Of a DNA stretch of 13,574 bases, positions 1 to 6,785 are shown piece after piece. Origin of the DNA: an uncultured Chloroflexota bacterium (GTDB lineage Bacteria; Chloroflexota; Dehalococcoidia; UBA2979). Made by a program: the position numbers and the translations under genes. The notes beneath the pieces were generated by a model. It was not told the DNA's origin. It did not search any database and saw only the letters and a program-made list of their open reading frames with translations. Position 1 is the stretch's first letter; the number at the start of each line of letters is the position of its first letter. The stretch is taken from NCBI GenBank assembly GCA_902827055.1, contig CADEHD010000009.1:5106-18679 (forward strand), read 5' to 3'.

Positions 1-584
1 CCGGAGATCTCCCACGTGCCATCGAGGATCACAAGCGGCTGGCCGAACACGTCGAACACCGGGTCGCGAGCCCAGCGCTCGGCGAAGAAGTCGAGGTCGG
101 CCGCCACCTGCGCGATCGGCAGCGGCCGGCGGTTCGCATCGAGCGCGGCGTACTGGATCGCAAGCTTGAAGTTCTGAGCGCGCGCCTCCTGCACCAGGAG
201 GTCGAGGCTGTGATTGAGCGCCTCGCTCGACCGCCAGTGCACGATGAACGCACGGATGCCAGCGTCTCGCGCCATCCGAATATGCTCGCGCACCACCTCA
301 GGCGAATCGCTGGTGTATCGCCCGAGGGCAGGAGCGTCGCGCTTGTGCAACCACCACGTCTCGGAAGTGTGCTCGATGAAGTAGTACGCGAGGACCGGCA
401 CATTCGGCGCCGCCTGCGCGTGGCCCAGGACGGCCACCTCGCGGCTGACCTCGGCGGCCTGGGCGCGGGTCGTCAACGAATTCGCCGTCGACACCAGCGT
501 GAGGGTCGCGGCACAAGCCAGCGCGAGCACCACGACCGCTGCCCCACACCGACTCCGGATCGTGCTCGCCCGTACCCTAGGCAC
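1..584 (-). CDS. secreted GH99-like glycoside hydrolase, C-terminus cut by window edge
   Basis: Only 194 N-terminal residues are visible; the reading frame is open to base 1. I chose the GTG at 584 because GGAG (592-595) lies 7 nt upstream. This start overlaps the last codons of the upstream phospholipase-like gene by 8 bp, which suggests translational coupling. The first ~45 residues form a signal peptide: a basic start (MPRVRASTIRSR), a hydrophobic core (AAVVVLALACAATLTL), then an ALA-like exit near TTRAQA. The mature part starts with VPVLAYYFIEH and contains LGRYTSDSPEVVREHIRMAR followed by DAGIRAFIVHWR. This matches the pattern of GH99/endomannosidase-like and WsaF-type domains (LGxYdSxDpxvvxxHixxAkxaGIDgFxvsW). 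The GH99 catalytic glutamates lie further C-terminal and are off the window, so activity cannot be judged. Inferred role: an extracytoplasmic enzyme trimming surface or environmental (perhaps mannose-containing) glycan. The family call is by motif only. Confidence 0.6.
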   Translation of the reverse strand, partial: MPRVRASTIRSRCGAAVVVLALACAATLTLVSTANSLTTRAQAAEVSREVAVLGHAQAAPNVPVLAYYFIEHTSETWWLHKRDAPALGRYTSDSPEVVREHIRMARDAGIRAFIVHWRSSEALNHSLDLLVQEARAQNFKLAIQYAALDANRRPLPIAQVAADLDFFAERWARDPVFDVFGQPLVILDGTWEIS

Positions 585-1914
585 TGGCGGGCTCCGCATT
601 CCCGCCGCGCCGCCACGCTGCGAGGGCGAGCAGGCAGGCTCCGAACGCTGCCAGGCCGTACAGCGTCGCGACCGGCAGCAGGGAAGCGCGCGGGGCGACC
701 GGCACTCGCGAGTCAGTGAGGAAGACGGGCGGACGTGGTGGCACCGTGAAGTCGAAGGCACCTCGAATGCTGTTCGCGCTCGCATCCCGCGTCGCCAGCG
801 GCTGGAGGTCCCAGTTCTCCTCGATGAAGCGCAGGAACGAGGTGAAATCGAGCTCGGTGTGGTCCACCACCCCCTGCCGCGCGTACGCCGAGACCAGCAG
901 CGCGGGCACACGGAACCCGTAGCCATCGCGGTCGACCTGCGGCGGTGCCACATGGTCATACCAGCCACCGGCGCTGTCGTAGGTCCACGCGAACGCGGAC
1001 GACTCCCAGTACCGCGAGCGCATGAGCGTGGTCACGAGGTTCCGCACGAGCGACTGGCCGGCCGCCACGCTGCCCGGAGGGTGCTCGCTGGAGCTCGCGG
1101 GCACGATGTAGGCCACGCTGGGCAGCGTGCCCCGGTCGAGGTCCGCGAAGTACTCGGACAGGTCCACGATGCGCCCGTTGAGCGCAGGGTCATCGAGGAA
1201 GCGGTTGATAGCCAGCAGCGGCACCCACGCGACCTGCGCGCGACGGTTCTCGGGCGCGCGCGACAGGGTGCGGTAGGTCACCGCGGGGTCGTAGTCCTCG
1301 ACGTAGACACGCCACGAGACGCCGGCCTGGCTCAGCCGGTCGAAGATCGTCGGCACGTTGGGCTGCACTCCGCCCGTCGGGACCTGCTCGTGGCCCGCGG
1401 CCGTCCCGGCCATCCAGAAGAGGTGGTTCGGGAAGCTGCCACCGCGGGAGGACTGGAAGAACCGGTCGAAGAGCACGAAGTTGTCGGCGAGGTTCCAGTA
1501 GTAGGGGATGTGGCGGTCGTCGTAGAAGCCCATCGCGGCATCGGGGTCGAGGCCAGCGCGCACCGCGGCCTGCACGAACCCGTCCATCTGCCCGTCGCGG
1601 TACTGGGTGACGAACGCCGTGGCGTCGTGCGGCAGGTCGACGGACGGCGTGGTGCTCATGTGGGTGGGTCGGAGGCAGGGCGAGTCGGCGCTCCCCGGAT
1701 TCGAGGGGATGCACGTGTCGGCCGGGATGCCGTCCGCTCCGGGGTACGTCCCGAAGTAGTTGTCGAACGAGTGATTCTGCTGCATCAGGACGACGAAGTG
1801 CTCGATGGGTGTCCGCGCGTCACGAACCGACTGTGCGCCGGCGGGCGCCCCACCGGCGGCCGTCGCCCACGTGGCGAGGGCCACGACCAGCACGACAGCG
1901 CCGCGAGCGATCAC
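577..1914 (-). CDS. secreted, membrane-anchored phospholipase C / acid phosphatase family phosphoesterase
   Basis: This is a 445-residue protein of the PF04185 phosphoesterase family (phospholipase C, AcpA). I chose the GTG at 1914: it overlaps the upstream glycosyltransferase stop as GTGA, has GAGG 7 nt upstream, and is followed by a clean signal peptide (IARGAVVLVVALATW, exit near AGAQS). An open extension upstream to 2076 is overlapping sequence without homology signs. Family motifs: IEHFVVLMQQNHSFDNYFG (about residues 37-55), GGSFPNHLF with the probable nucleophile Ser160, and TYDSAGGWYDHVAPP (about 311-325). A C-terminal hydrophobic segment (about 409-433) followed by WRRGG suggests membrane anchoring with the catalytic domain outside. 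Oddity: the usual metal-binding Glu before Asn47 is Gln46, and the usual second Asp of the TYDD motif is Ser314. Known members cleave phospholipid head groups or phosphomonoesters; the substrate here is unknown and activity is uncertain. Confidence 0.85.
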   Translation of the reverse strand: MIARGAVVLVVALATWATAAGGAPAGAQSVRDARTPIEHFVVLMQQNHSFDNYFGTYPGADGIPADTCIPSNPGSADSPCLRPTHMSTTPSVDLPHDATAFVTQYRDGQMDGFVQAAVRAGLDPDAAMGFYDDRHIPYYWNLADNFVLFDRFFQSSRGGSFPNHLFWMAGTAAGHEQVPTGGVQPNVPTIFDRLSQAGVSWRVYVEDYDPAVTYRTLSRAPENRRAQVAWVPLLAINRFLDDPALNGRIVDLSEYFADLDRGTLPSVAYIVPASSSEHPPGSVAAGQSLVRNLVTTLMRSRYWESSAFAWTYDSAGGWYDHVAPPQVDRDGYGFRVPALLVSAYARQGVVDHTELDFTSFLRFIEENWDLQPLATRDASANSIRGAFDFTVPPRPPVFLTDSRVPVAPRASLLPVATLYGLAAFGACLLALAAWRRGGNAEPASA

Positions 1915-3464
1915 GGTCGCACCTCGAACACGATGGTGATCGGGAACGTCGAGCGCACGCCGTCCGAGTCGCGCTCGCCCTCGAAGCGATAGATCTCGCG
2001 GCCGTTGTATCGCTCCGCGTACGCAAGCAGTCGATCCGAGGCCTCGGGTTGCGACCCCGCCGAGTACGCCTCCCACACGATGTACTGGATGGCAGAGTGG
2101 CGAATCAGCAGGTCCGGGTTCGCGACGGGCGTTCGCCCGGGCACGAACGCGGCGTCGGGATCGCCGACCAGCCCCAGGCTCTGACGCCGCCCGTAGAACT
2201 CGAGGACTTCCGCAAACGAGGTGTCGGTCGTGAGCAGCGTCGCGCCGCGCGGAACGTGCTCGTCAACCCACAACGCCGAATCGCGTGCACCGATCAGGCC
2301 CGGCAGCTGCCCCGACCCCGCTACGGCCGGGACGATCCCCAGCGCGAGAACCGATGACCCGGCAAGCACGCCGCAGGCAACGGCGATGGCGGCAAGCTGA
2401 CTCGACTGCCGAAGCGGCCTGCCGAGCACCGTCGAGAGATCGGCGAGGGGGCGCGCCGCGAGGATCGCGAGCGGCGGAGCGATGCCTGCGAGTCGGGCGA
2501 ACGCTCGCTCAGGCCAGATGAGCAGGAGGACGAACGGCACGACAATCCACGCGCCGAGCAGGGCCTCGGACCATGACACCTGTCGGCGGGCTAGCACGGC
2601 CGCCGCGAGCAGGCCCACAAGGACGGAGGCGCCGAGCGCCGGTACCACCTCGACGAAGTACACGTACCAGGTGCCCTGGCCAGCGATCAGCTCGCTCGCG
2701 ATCGCACCGCCCCAGACCGCCCCCTGCCCGTTGAACAGGTACGAGAGGGGCTGTGCGAGGGCAACGAGGCAGAACGTCATCGCCGACAGGACGAGTGTGC
2801 GACGGCCCACGGACTTCCAGCGTGCATGCGCAACCACCAGGAAGAACGGCGCCACGAACACGACGACAGACACCTCGGTCGCCACGGCGAGCCCCAGGAG
2901 CGCGGCCGCCACGGGGATCCACTGCGCGCGCTCGGTCCTGGCGAAGTACGCGGTGGTGGCAAGCGCAAGCGTGAGCAGAAGCCCCGCGAGGACATCGGAA
3001 CTCACGAGCCGCGACACGAGCAGGTGGTACGGCATGAACCCCAGCAACAGACTCGCGACGACCGCCTCGCGGGTGCCGTAGAGGTTGCGCGCCGCGAGGT
3101 AGGTTGCGCCCACCGTCAGTACTCCGAGCACCGCCACCACCACGCGTGCGGTCAGGTCCGTCGCCCCGAACAGGCCCAGCGCGGCCCCCAGGACGAGGTC
3201 GAAGAACTGCCCATCCCCCCGCGCGGATGGGAACAGGTCCGTGAACGCGGACAACCCCACCAGCGACGCGGCCTCACCAGCAGCGGAGGCCTCGCGACTG
3301 TCGAGACCCACAGCGGTGAGCCCCCAGAAGCGAAGCGCGAAGGCGAGCACAGTGCCGGCCACAAGTAGCCCCGCAAGGACTGGCTCCGCGCGCACGCGCT
3401 CGACCAGCGCCGGGGGCGGCGCCGCGAGGACGAGCATGGGCTCGCTGGTCGCCGTGCGAGGCAC
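1911..3464 (-). CDS. GT39/ArnT-like polytopic membrane glycosyltransferase
   Basis: This is a 517-residue polytopic protein. Repeated hydrophobic segments of about 20 residues start near residue 29 and continue to about 380, roughly ten in all. A soluble, probably extracytoplasmic C-terminal domain of about 130 residues follows (from SALWVDEHVPRG). The first external loop carries GLDSREAS (Asp55, Glu58), where GT-C enzymes of the GT39/GT83 type (PMT, ArnT) place their catalytic acidic residue. SRLVSSDVLAG and the RNLYGTREA loop are also typical of this superfamily. Such enzymes move a sugar from a polyprenyl-phosphate donor to a protein or lipid outside the membrane. The GTG at 3464 is the first usable start before an upstream in-frame stop near 3590. 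ATG 3437 is an alternative, and neither has a good Shine-Dalgarno. It is the first gene of the coupled run with the phosphoesterase and glycosidase. Donor and acceptor cannot be deduced. Confidence 0.8.
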   Translation of the reverse strand: MPRTATSEPMLVLAAPPPALVERVRAEPVLAGLLVAGTVLAFALRFWGLTAVGLDSREASAAGEAASLVGLSAFTDLFPSARGDGQFFDLVLGAALGLFGATDLTARVVVAVLGVLTVGATYLAARNLYGTREAVVASLLLGFMPYHLLVSRLVSSDVLAGLLLTLALATTAYFARTERAQWIPVAAALLGLAVATEVSVVVFVAPFFLVVAHARWKSVGRRTLVLSAMTFCLVALAQPLSYLFNGQGAVWGGAIASELIAGQGTWYVYFVEVVPALGASVLVGLLAAAVLARRQVSWSEALLGAWIVVPFVLLLIWPERAFARLAGIAPPLAILAARPLADLSTVLGRPLRQSSQLAAIAVACGVLAGSSVLALGIVPAVAGSGQLPGLIGARDSALWVDEHVPRGATLLTTDTSFAEVLEFYGRRQSLGLVGDPDAAFVPGRTPVANPDLLIRHSAIQYIVWEAYSAGSQPEASDRLLAYAERYNGREIYRFEGERDSDGVRSTFPITIVFEVRP

Positions 3465-3827
3465 GCCGCGCGCGGCAGAGGCATCGATGTTGACGCCCCA
3501 CCGACTGGGCCGAGTCTCGCCAGGCTCTGGAGGGGTAACTTGTGCGGTCAGGCTCCGAGAATCCGTTCTGATGTCGTCGCCGACGAGTCAGCGAATAGGC
3601 TCAAGAGCTGCAAGTAACCAACAGATCAGCCTCGGTCACCGGGGCATCCATGAAGGGCGCCCGCGAGCTCGAGTCTGCCTGTCAATCCTACCCGCACGGC
3701 GGTGGTGTAGTGGTGGAGCGTTAGATCGAACCTTCGAACCCTCAACCGCTACCGACGCCCGACCAGTCCTCGACGGCCCATTCGGTACAGTGAACGGGCG
3801 GGATTCGAGGGTCCGGGAGGACAGTGC
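3465..3827. other. 363-bp divergent intergenic region
   Basis: This region separates the minus-strand glycosyltransferase from the plus-strand nucleotidyltransferase, so it should hold both promoters. For the plus gene, TACAGT (3786-3791) lies 36 nt before the ATG and is a weak -10 candidate without a clear -35. For the minus gene, TTGGTT and TATTCG with an 18-nt gap (on the minus strand, about 3594-3623) is a weak promoter-like pair. Two copies of TCGAACC (3726-3732 and 3734-3740), 8 bp apart and including the palindrome TTCGAA, sit about 90-100 bp before the plus-strand start. A 24-codon reading frame (3650-3724, plus) has no support beyond an upstream GGGG. No tRNA fold could be completed. 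Nothing else was recognised. Confidence 0.5.
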
Positions 3828-4808
3828 ATGCGAGCGGTCATCCTTGCCGGTGGCGAAGGGACGAGACTACGTCCGCTCACGCTCGATGTTCCCAAGCAAC
3901 TGGTGCCCATCCTCAACCGACCATTCATCGAACACCAGCTCGGCTACCTCCGTCGTTACGGGGTCCATCGAGTCACGCTGGCACTCACCCGCAATGCGCA
4001 CAGCGAACGCCTCCGCGCCGCCCTCGGAGAGCATGCGTGCGGCGTCCAGGTCGAGTACGCCTATGAGGACGAACCGCTCGGCTCCGGCGGCGCCATCGCG
4101 GGCGCCGCTGCTGGCTGGGGTGAGCCGTTCCTGGTCTGCAATGGCGACATCGTCACCGATGTGGACCTCGGGGCGCTGGTGCAGGCCCACCAGGACGCCG
4201 AGGCTGAGTTGACGATCTTCCTCCACGCCGTGGAGAACCCCTCGGCGTACGGGGTGGTGGCGCTGAACGAGCGGAGCGAAGTCGTTCGCTTCGTCGAGAA
4301 GCCGCCGGCCGGATCGGAACCCTCGAACCTCGTGAACGCGGGCATCTGGCTCTTCGAGCCGCACCTGCTCCGCGAGATGTCGGCCACGCGCTTCAACCGC
4401 GTCGAGGACGAGTTGTTCCCGACCCTCGCCCTGAGCGGGCGTCGAGTCCTCGGGTACCGCGCGCCCGCCTACTGGCGCGACATTGGCACGCCGCACACCT
4501 ACCTCGAGGCCAACCTCGATGCCCTCGCGGGCCGAGTCGCCGAACTCGCGGCGCGTGGCACGCGGACACACGACGCGCTGGCACTCGACTCCGTACACGT
4601 GGACCCCACGGCGACGATTCGCCGTGCCGTACTCGGTGCGTCGGTCGCTGCGGGCGCGCGGGCGCTGATCGAAGACGCCGTGCTCTGGGATGGCGTCCAG
4701 GTCGGCGCGGGCGCGGTCGTGCGCGACTCCGTGATTGCGGCGGGCGCCGTGATCGCCGCACGCGCTGTGATCGAGGGCCGCACGCTCGGGCCCGGCGAGC
4801 GAGCCTAG
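3828..4808 (+). CDS. mannose-1-phosphate guanylyltransferase-like NDP-sugar pyrophosphorylase with left-handed beta-helix tail
   Basis: This is a 326-residue nucleotidyltransferase that joins a sugar-1-phosphate to an NTP, releasing pyrophosphate. The GT-A-type fold starts with MRAVILAGGEGTRLRPLT (signature G8-G9-x-G-T-R), with Lys23 in PKQLVPI. The metal-binding Asp107 is in CNGDIVTDVDL, FVEKP (155-159) contacts the sugar phosphate, NAG is at 170-172, and the second metal Asp218 is in WRDIGTPHTYLEANLD. Residues about 257-316 are hexapeptide repeats (VHVDPTATI, AVLWDGVQVGAGAVV, VIAAGAVIAARAVI), as in GDP-mannose and glucose-1-phosphate nucleotidyltransferases. The ATG is fixed by GGGAGG at 3815-3820, 7 nt upstream. 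The converging neighbour is a PGI/PMI-type isomerase, which favours GDP-mannose as product. Glucose-1-phosphate thymidylyl- or uridylyltransferase is the main alternative, since the exact sugar and base cannot be read from sequence. The length is normal for the short bacterial/archaeal form. Confidence 0.85.
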   Translation: MRAVILAGGEGTRLRPLTLDVPKQLVPILNRPFIEHQLGYLRRYGVHRVTLALTRNAHSERLRAALGEHACGVQVEYAYEDEPLGSGGAIAGAAAGWGEPFLVCNGDIVTDVDLGALVQAHQDAEAELTIFLHAVENPSAYGVVALNERSEVVRFVEKPPAGSEPSNLVNAGIWLFEPHLLREMSATRFNRVEDELFPTLALSGRRVLGYRAPAYWRDIGTPHTYLEANLDALAGRVAELAARGTRTHDALALDSVHVDPTATIRRAVLGASVAAGARALIEDAVLWDGVQVGAGAVVRDSVIAAGAVIAARAVIEGRTLGPGERA

Positions 4809-4859
4809 GCCACCACGCCGTCCTGGCCCCGAACAGCGGGCCTTGGCCGACCCCTGGGG

Positions 4860-5903
4860 CTAGTGCAGGGCGGGCACGCGGACCAGGTCGCGCTTGAATC
4901 GCTCCAGCACGGCGGTGTCTGAGGGGTCCACGCCCTCCGTCATCGCCAGCTCCAGCGACAGCCAGTCGCCGAGCAGCGCCCCACGCAGCATCACGTCCAG
5001 CGGCGAGACGCCTGGCACGAGCACGCGCTCATAAGCGAGGCCATGCTCCCGCAGCAGCTGCTCGGTCAGGTCGACCCGGCGCCTCGACCGCTCGTTCGAC
5101 AACTCCGAGTCGAGCAGCATCGCGACGATCGCACCCGCGCGATGGTCGGTGAGGGCCAGCAGGAAGTTGTGGTTGATCTCGGGAATCTCGCCGAAGAACG
5201 CGACGCGCTTGGAGTTCTCGTTCATCTGGTTCGCCCAGCGACGAGCCACCGGCGCCAGGTGCCCGGCCCCGATGATGAACGGGAGGCGCTCGGCGAGGGG
5301 CGGCGCGAGCACCGTCGCGAACGCCTGCAGCACCGGTGCCTGCGACTCCAGCGCGTCGAGCGCCCGCTCGACCTCCGTCTCAAGGTGTTGGGCGACGCCG
5401 ACCCGCGTCAGCAGCCCGAGCACGGGCAGGAACCCGAACTCCCAGGCCGTGCGGGGCGGCCCCTCGCACTCGTACTCGATGACCTCGGCGCCGAGACCCG
5501 CCGCGAGGCTCGTCAGGTGCCCGCCAGTGCTGAGGATGAGCTTGTGCGCATCCCGGGCCTCCGGCGACTGCATCGCCGCGAGGGTCTCCTCGGTGTTCCC
5601 AGAGAACGAGCTCGCGATAACGAGCGTGTCCGGGTCGCACGGGGGCAGCATGTAGTCCCGAACCACCTCGACCGGCAGGACGTCGCGCAGCGCCGCCCGA
5701 AGGAAGTCCGCGCCGATAGCCGACCCACCCATGCCACAGACCACGATGCGCCTCGGGGCGGCGAGTGGCGTCGCGTATGCCCAGTCGCGCCCCAGCGTCC
5801 ACGCCTGGCGCGCCTCTGTGGGAAACAGCTGGATGCGTCGCGCCATCGGATCGGCGAGACCACCGACGCTGCCCGGTGCGGGCCGAGGCTCCATGATGAC
5901 CAT
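4860..5903 (-). CDS. bifunctional phosphoglucose/phosphomannose isomerase (SIS domain)
   Basis: This is a 347-residue cytosolic isomerase interconverting fructose-6-P with glucose-6-P and mannose-6-P. The N-terminal SIS domain shows VVCGMGGSAIGADF (55-68) and SSFSGNTEETL (98-108), the sugar-phosphate binding loops. The C-terminal part matches the bact-PGI_C type: NENSKR (228-233, catalytic-base Glu229), EINHN (His245 expected to help ring opening) and the final LERFKRDLV (Lys337). This arrangement is known from the Pyrobaculum/Thermoplasma-type dual-specificity enzymes. I chose the ATG at 5903 because GGGGAG (5909-5914) is 5 nt upstream; an ATG nine bases later (5894) is possible. The longer frame upstream adds 22 residues without family resemblance. 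It runs tail to tail with the nucleotidyltransferase, 51 bp apart. With that gene it would feed GDP-mannose synthesis, a phosphomannomutase being still needed. It may also serve as the cell's only glycolytic PGI. Confidence 0.88.
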   Translation of the reverse strand: MVIMEPRPAPGSVGGLADPMARRIQLFPTEARQAWTLGRDWAYATPLAAPRRIVVCGMGGSAIGADFLRAALRDVLPVEVVRDYMLPPCDPDTLVIASSFSGNTEETLAAMQSPEARDAHKLILSTGGHLTSLAAGLGAEVIEYECEGPPRTAWEFGFLPVLGLLTRVGVAQHLETEVERALDALESQAPVLQAFATVLAPPLAERLPFIIGAGHLAPVARRWANQMNENSKRVAFFGEIPEINHNFLLALTDHRAGAIVAMLLDSELSNERSRRRVDLTEQLLREHGLAYERVLVPGVSPLDVMLRGALLGDWLSLELAMTEGVDPSDTAVLERFKRDLVRVPALH

Positions 5904-5908
5904 AGGTA

Positions 5909-5914
5909 CTCCCC
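5909..5914 (-). promoter_or_regulatory. ribosome binding site deciding the isomerase start
   Basis: GGGGAG on the minus strand, 5 nt before the ATG at 5903. It selects this ATG over the start 66 bases further upstream, which has no such site. Confidence 0.6.
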
Positions 5915-5934
5915 AGCTCAGGACCCGATATGCG

Positions 5935-5940
5935 ATGCTA
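5935..5940 (-). promoter_or_regulatory. candidate -10 element for the isomerase
   Basis: TAGCAT on the minus strand, inside CTAGCATC, about 31 nt before the isomerase ATG. The same octamer occurs on the other strand before the phosphatidylserine synthase. No convincing -35 was found at 15-18 nt, so this is a weak call resting on the matched motif and position. Confidence 0.25.
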
Positions 5941-6051
5941 GACGGGTACCGCTGACAGGGACGGAACACGCTGCTGCGGGGTCTCTCAGAGCCCTTTCAA
6001 GCTGATGTCCAGGCGTCGCGCGACGCGGCGGTATTCGTCCATGGCGAGAAC

Positions 6052-6066
6052 GGCTAGCATCTAGCC
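6052..6066 (+). promoter_or_regulatory. candidate -10/operator before the phospholipid operon
   Basis: GGCTAGCATCTAGCC has 5-bp inverted arms (GGCTA/TAGCC) around a 5-nt centre, and its TAGCAT (6055-6060) could be a -10 hexamer, 38 nt before the start at 6099. The octamer CTAGCATC recurs in mirror orientation before the divergent isomerase gene. It could be a promoter, a small repressor site, or both. No good -35 is visible. Confidence 0.3.
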
Positions 6067-6098
6067 TTCGCGGGACGCCCAGCCGACCAGGGAGCGGG

Positions 6099-6785
6099 AT
6101 GCCTCCTCGCCAAGTGTTTCCGATGGCAATCACCCTCTTCGCGATGGCCTGTGGCCTGGGCGCGATCGAGGCCAGCCGCGTGGGTGACGCACACCTGGCG
6201 CTGCGCCTGATCCTGCTCGCCGCCATCGCGGACGGGGTGGACGGCACCGTCGCGCGGCGCCTCGGCGTCGCCGGTGCCTTCGGCGGCGAGCTGGACTCGC
6301 TGTCCGACATCATCGCGTTTGGCGTAGCCCCGGCGTTCCTCTTCTCCGCCCTGTATGGCGACGTGTTCGCGCCGCTCCGCCTGATCGTCGCGATTGTGTT
6401 CGTTGCCGCCGGCGCCTACCGGCTCGCGCGCTTCCACGTCCTCCCGAGCGGCCCCTACTTCGTGGGCCTGCCCATCCCGAGCGCAGGCATTCTCCTCGCC
6501 GCCAGCCTGGCTGGCCCCTTCACGCCGAACCCCGCGGTTGCCATCGGGATCGCCGTGGCCCTCGCCGCGCTGATGGTCAGCAAGCACCCGTTCCCCACGT
6601 TCGCCCAGTGGCGGAAGACGCTGGTGGGCGTGCTGGTAGTCTCGGCCGCTGTCATCGCGATCTGGCCATCGGGCGAGACCCTGGCGATCACCGCGATGGT
6701 GGTCATCGCGAGCTACGTCCTGTGGGGATTCGCGGTGGAGCTCATCGGATCCGACGAGGCGTCGATGGGACGGACCCGCGCATGA
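6099..6785 (+). CDS. pssA: CDP-diacylglycerol--serine O-phosphatidyltransferase (phosphatidylserine synthase)
   Basis: This is a 228-residue integral membrane enzyme of the CDP-alcohol phosphatidyltransferase family. It would make phosphatidylserine from CDP-diacylglycerol and L-serine at the inner face of the membrane. The family signature D-x2-D-G-x2-A-R-x8-G-x3-D-x3-D is complete: Asp45, Asp48-Gly49, Ala52-Arg53, Gly62, Asp66 and Asp70. At least six hydrophobic segments are visible. The N-terminus (RQVFPMAITLFAMACGLGAI) resembles the LPNLxTLxNLxCG start of type II PssA. GLPIPSAG (123-130) is the later loop also seen in PssA, favouring serine over glycerol-phosphate or inositol-phosphate as acceptor. 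The start has AGGGAG at 6089-6094, 4 nt away. Its stop overlaps the next gene's start as ATGA. The decarboxylase two genes on confirms the serine-lipid assignment by context. Confidence 0.85.
   Translation: MPPRQVFPMAITLFAMACGLGAIEASRVGDAHLALRLILLAAIADGVDGTVARRLGVAGAFGGELDSLSDIIAFGVAPAFLFSALYGDVFAPLRLIVAIVFVAAGAYRLARFHVLPSGPYFVGLPIPSAGILLAASLAGPFTPNPAVAIGIAVALAALMVSKHPFPTFAQWRKTLVGVLVVSAAVIAIWPSGETLAITAMVVIASYVLWGFAVELIGSDEASMGRTRA

Noticed and set aside
499..1992. Long plus-strand open frame opposite the phosphoesterase
   Set aside because: Its translation is Arg/Gly/Val-rich with no domain motif, while the opposite strand carries clear family motifs and a signal peptide. Long antisense frames are expected at this GC content.
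577..2076. 54-residue N-terminal extension of the phosphoesterase (start at 2076)
   Set aside because: It would overlap the glycosyltransferase by 166 bp, is Arg-rich and lacks homology, and would bury the signal peptide that follows GTG 1914.
3650..3724. 24-codon reading frame, possible leader peptide
   Set aside because: Only a GGGG five bases upstream supports it. No attenuator-like hairpin or codon run follows, and such short frames arise by chance.
3695..3770. tRNA look-alike (GGTGTAGTGGT followed by TTCGAACC)
   Set aside because: I could not pair an acceptor stem or an anticodon arm at the required distances. The TTCGAA lies too close to the D-loop-like part.
3241..4212. Plus-strand frame spanning the divergent region into the nucleotidyltransferase
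   Set aside because: It is Ser/Arg/Thr-rich and out of frame with the nucleotidyltransferase, which has its own strong ribosome site and motifs.
4809..4859. Possible bidirectional terminator between convergent stops (GGCCC...GGGCC, 5-bp stem)
   Set aside because: The stem is short with an 8-nt loop and there is no T-run on either side. In GC-rich DNA this is weak evidence.
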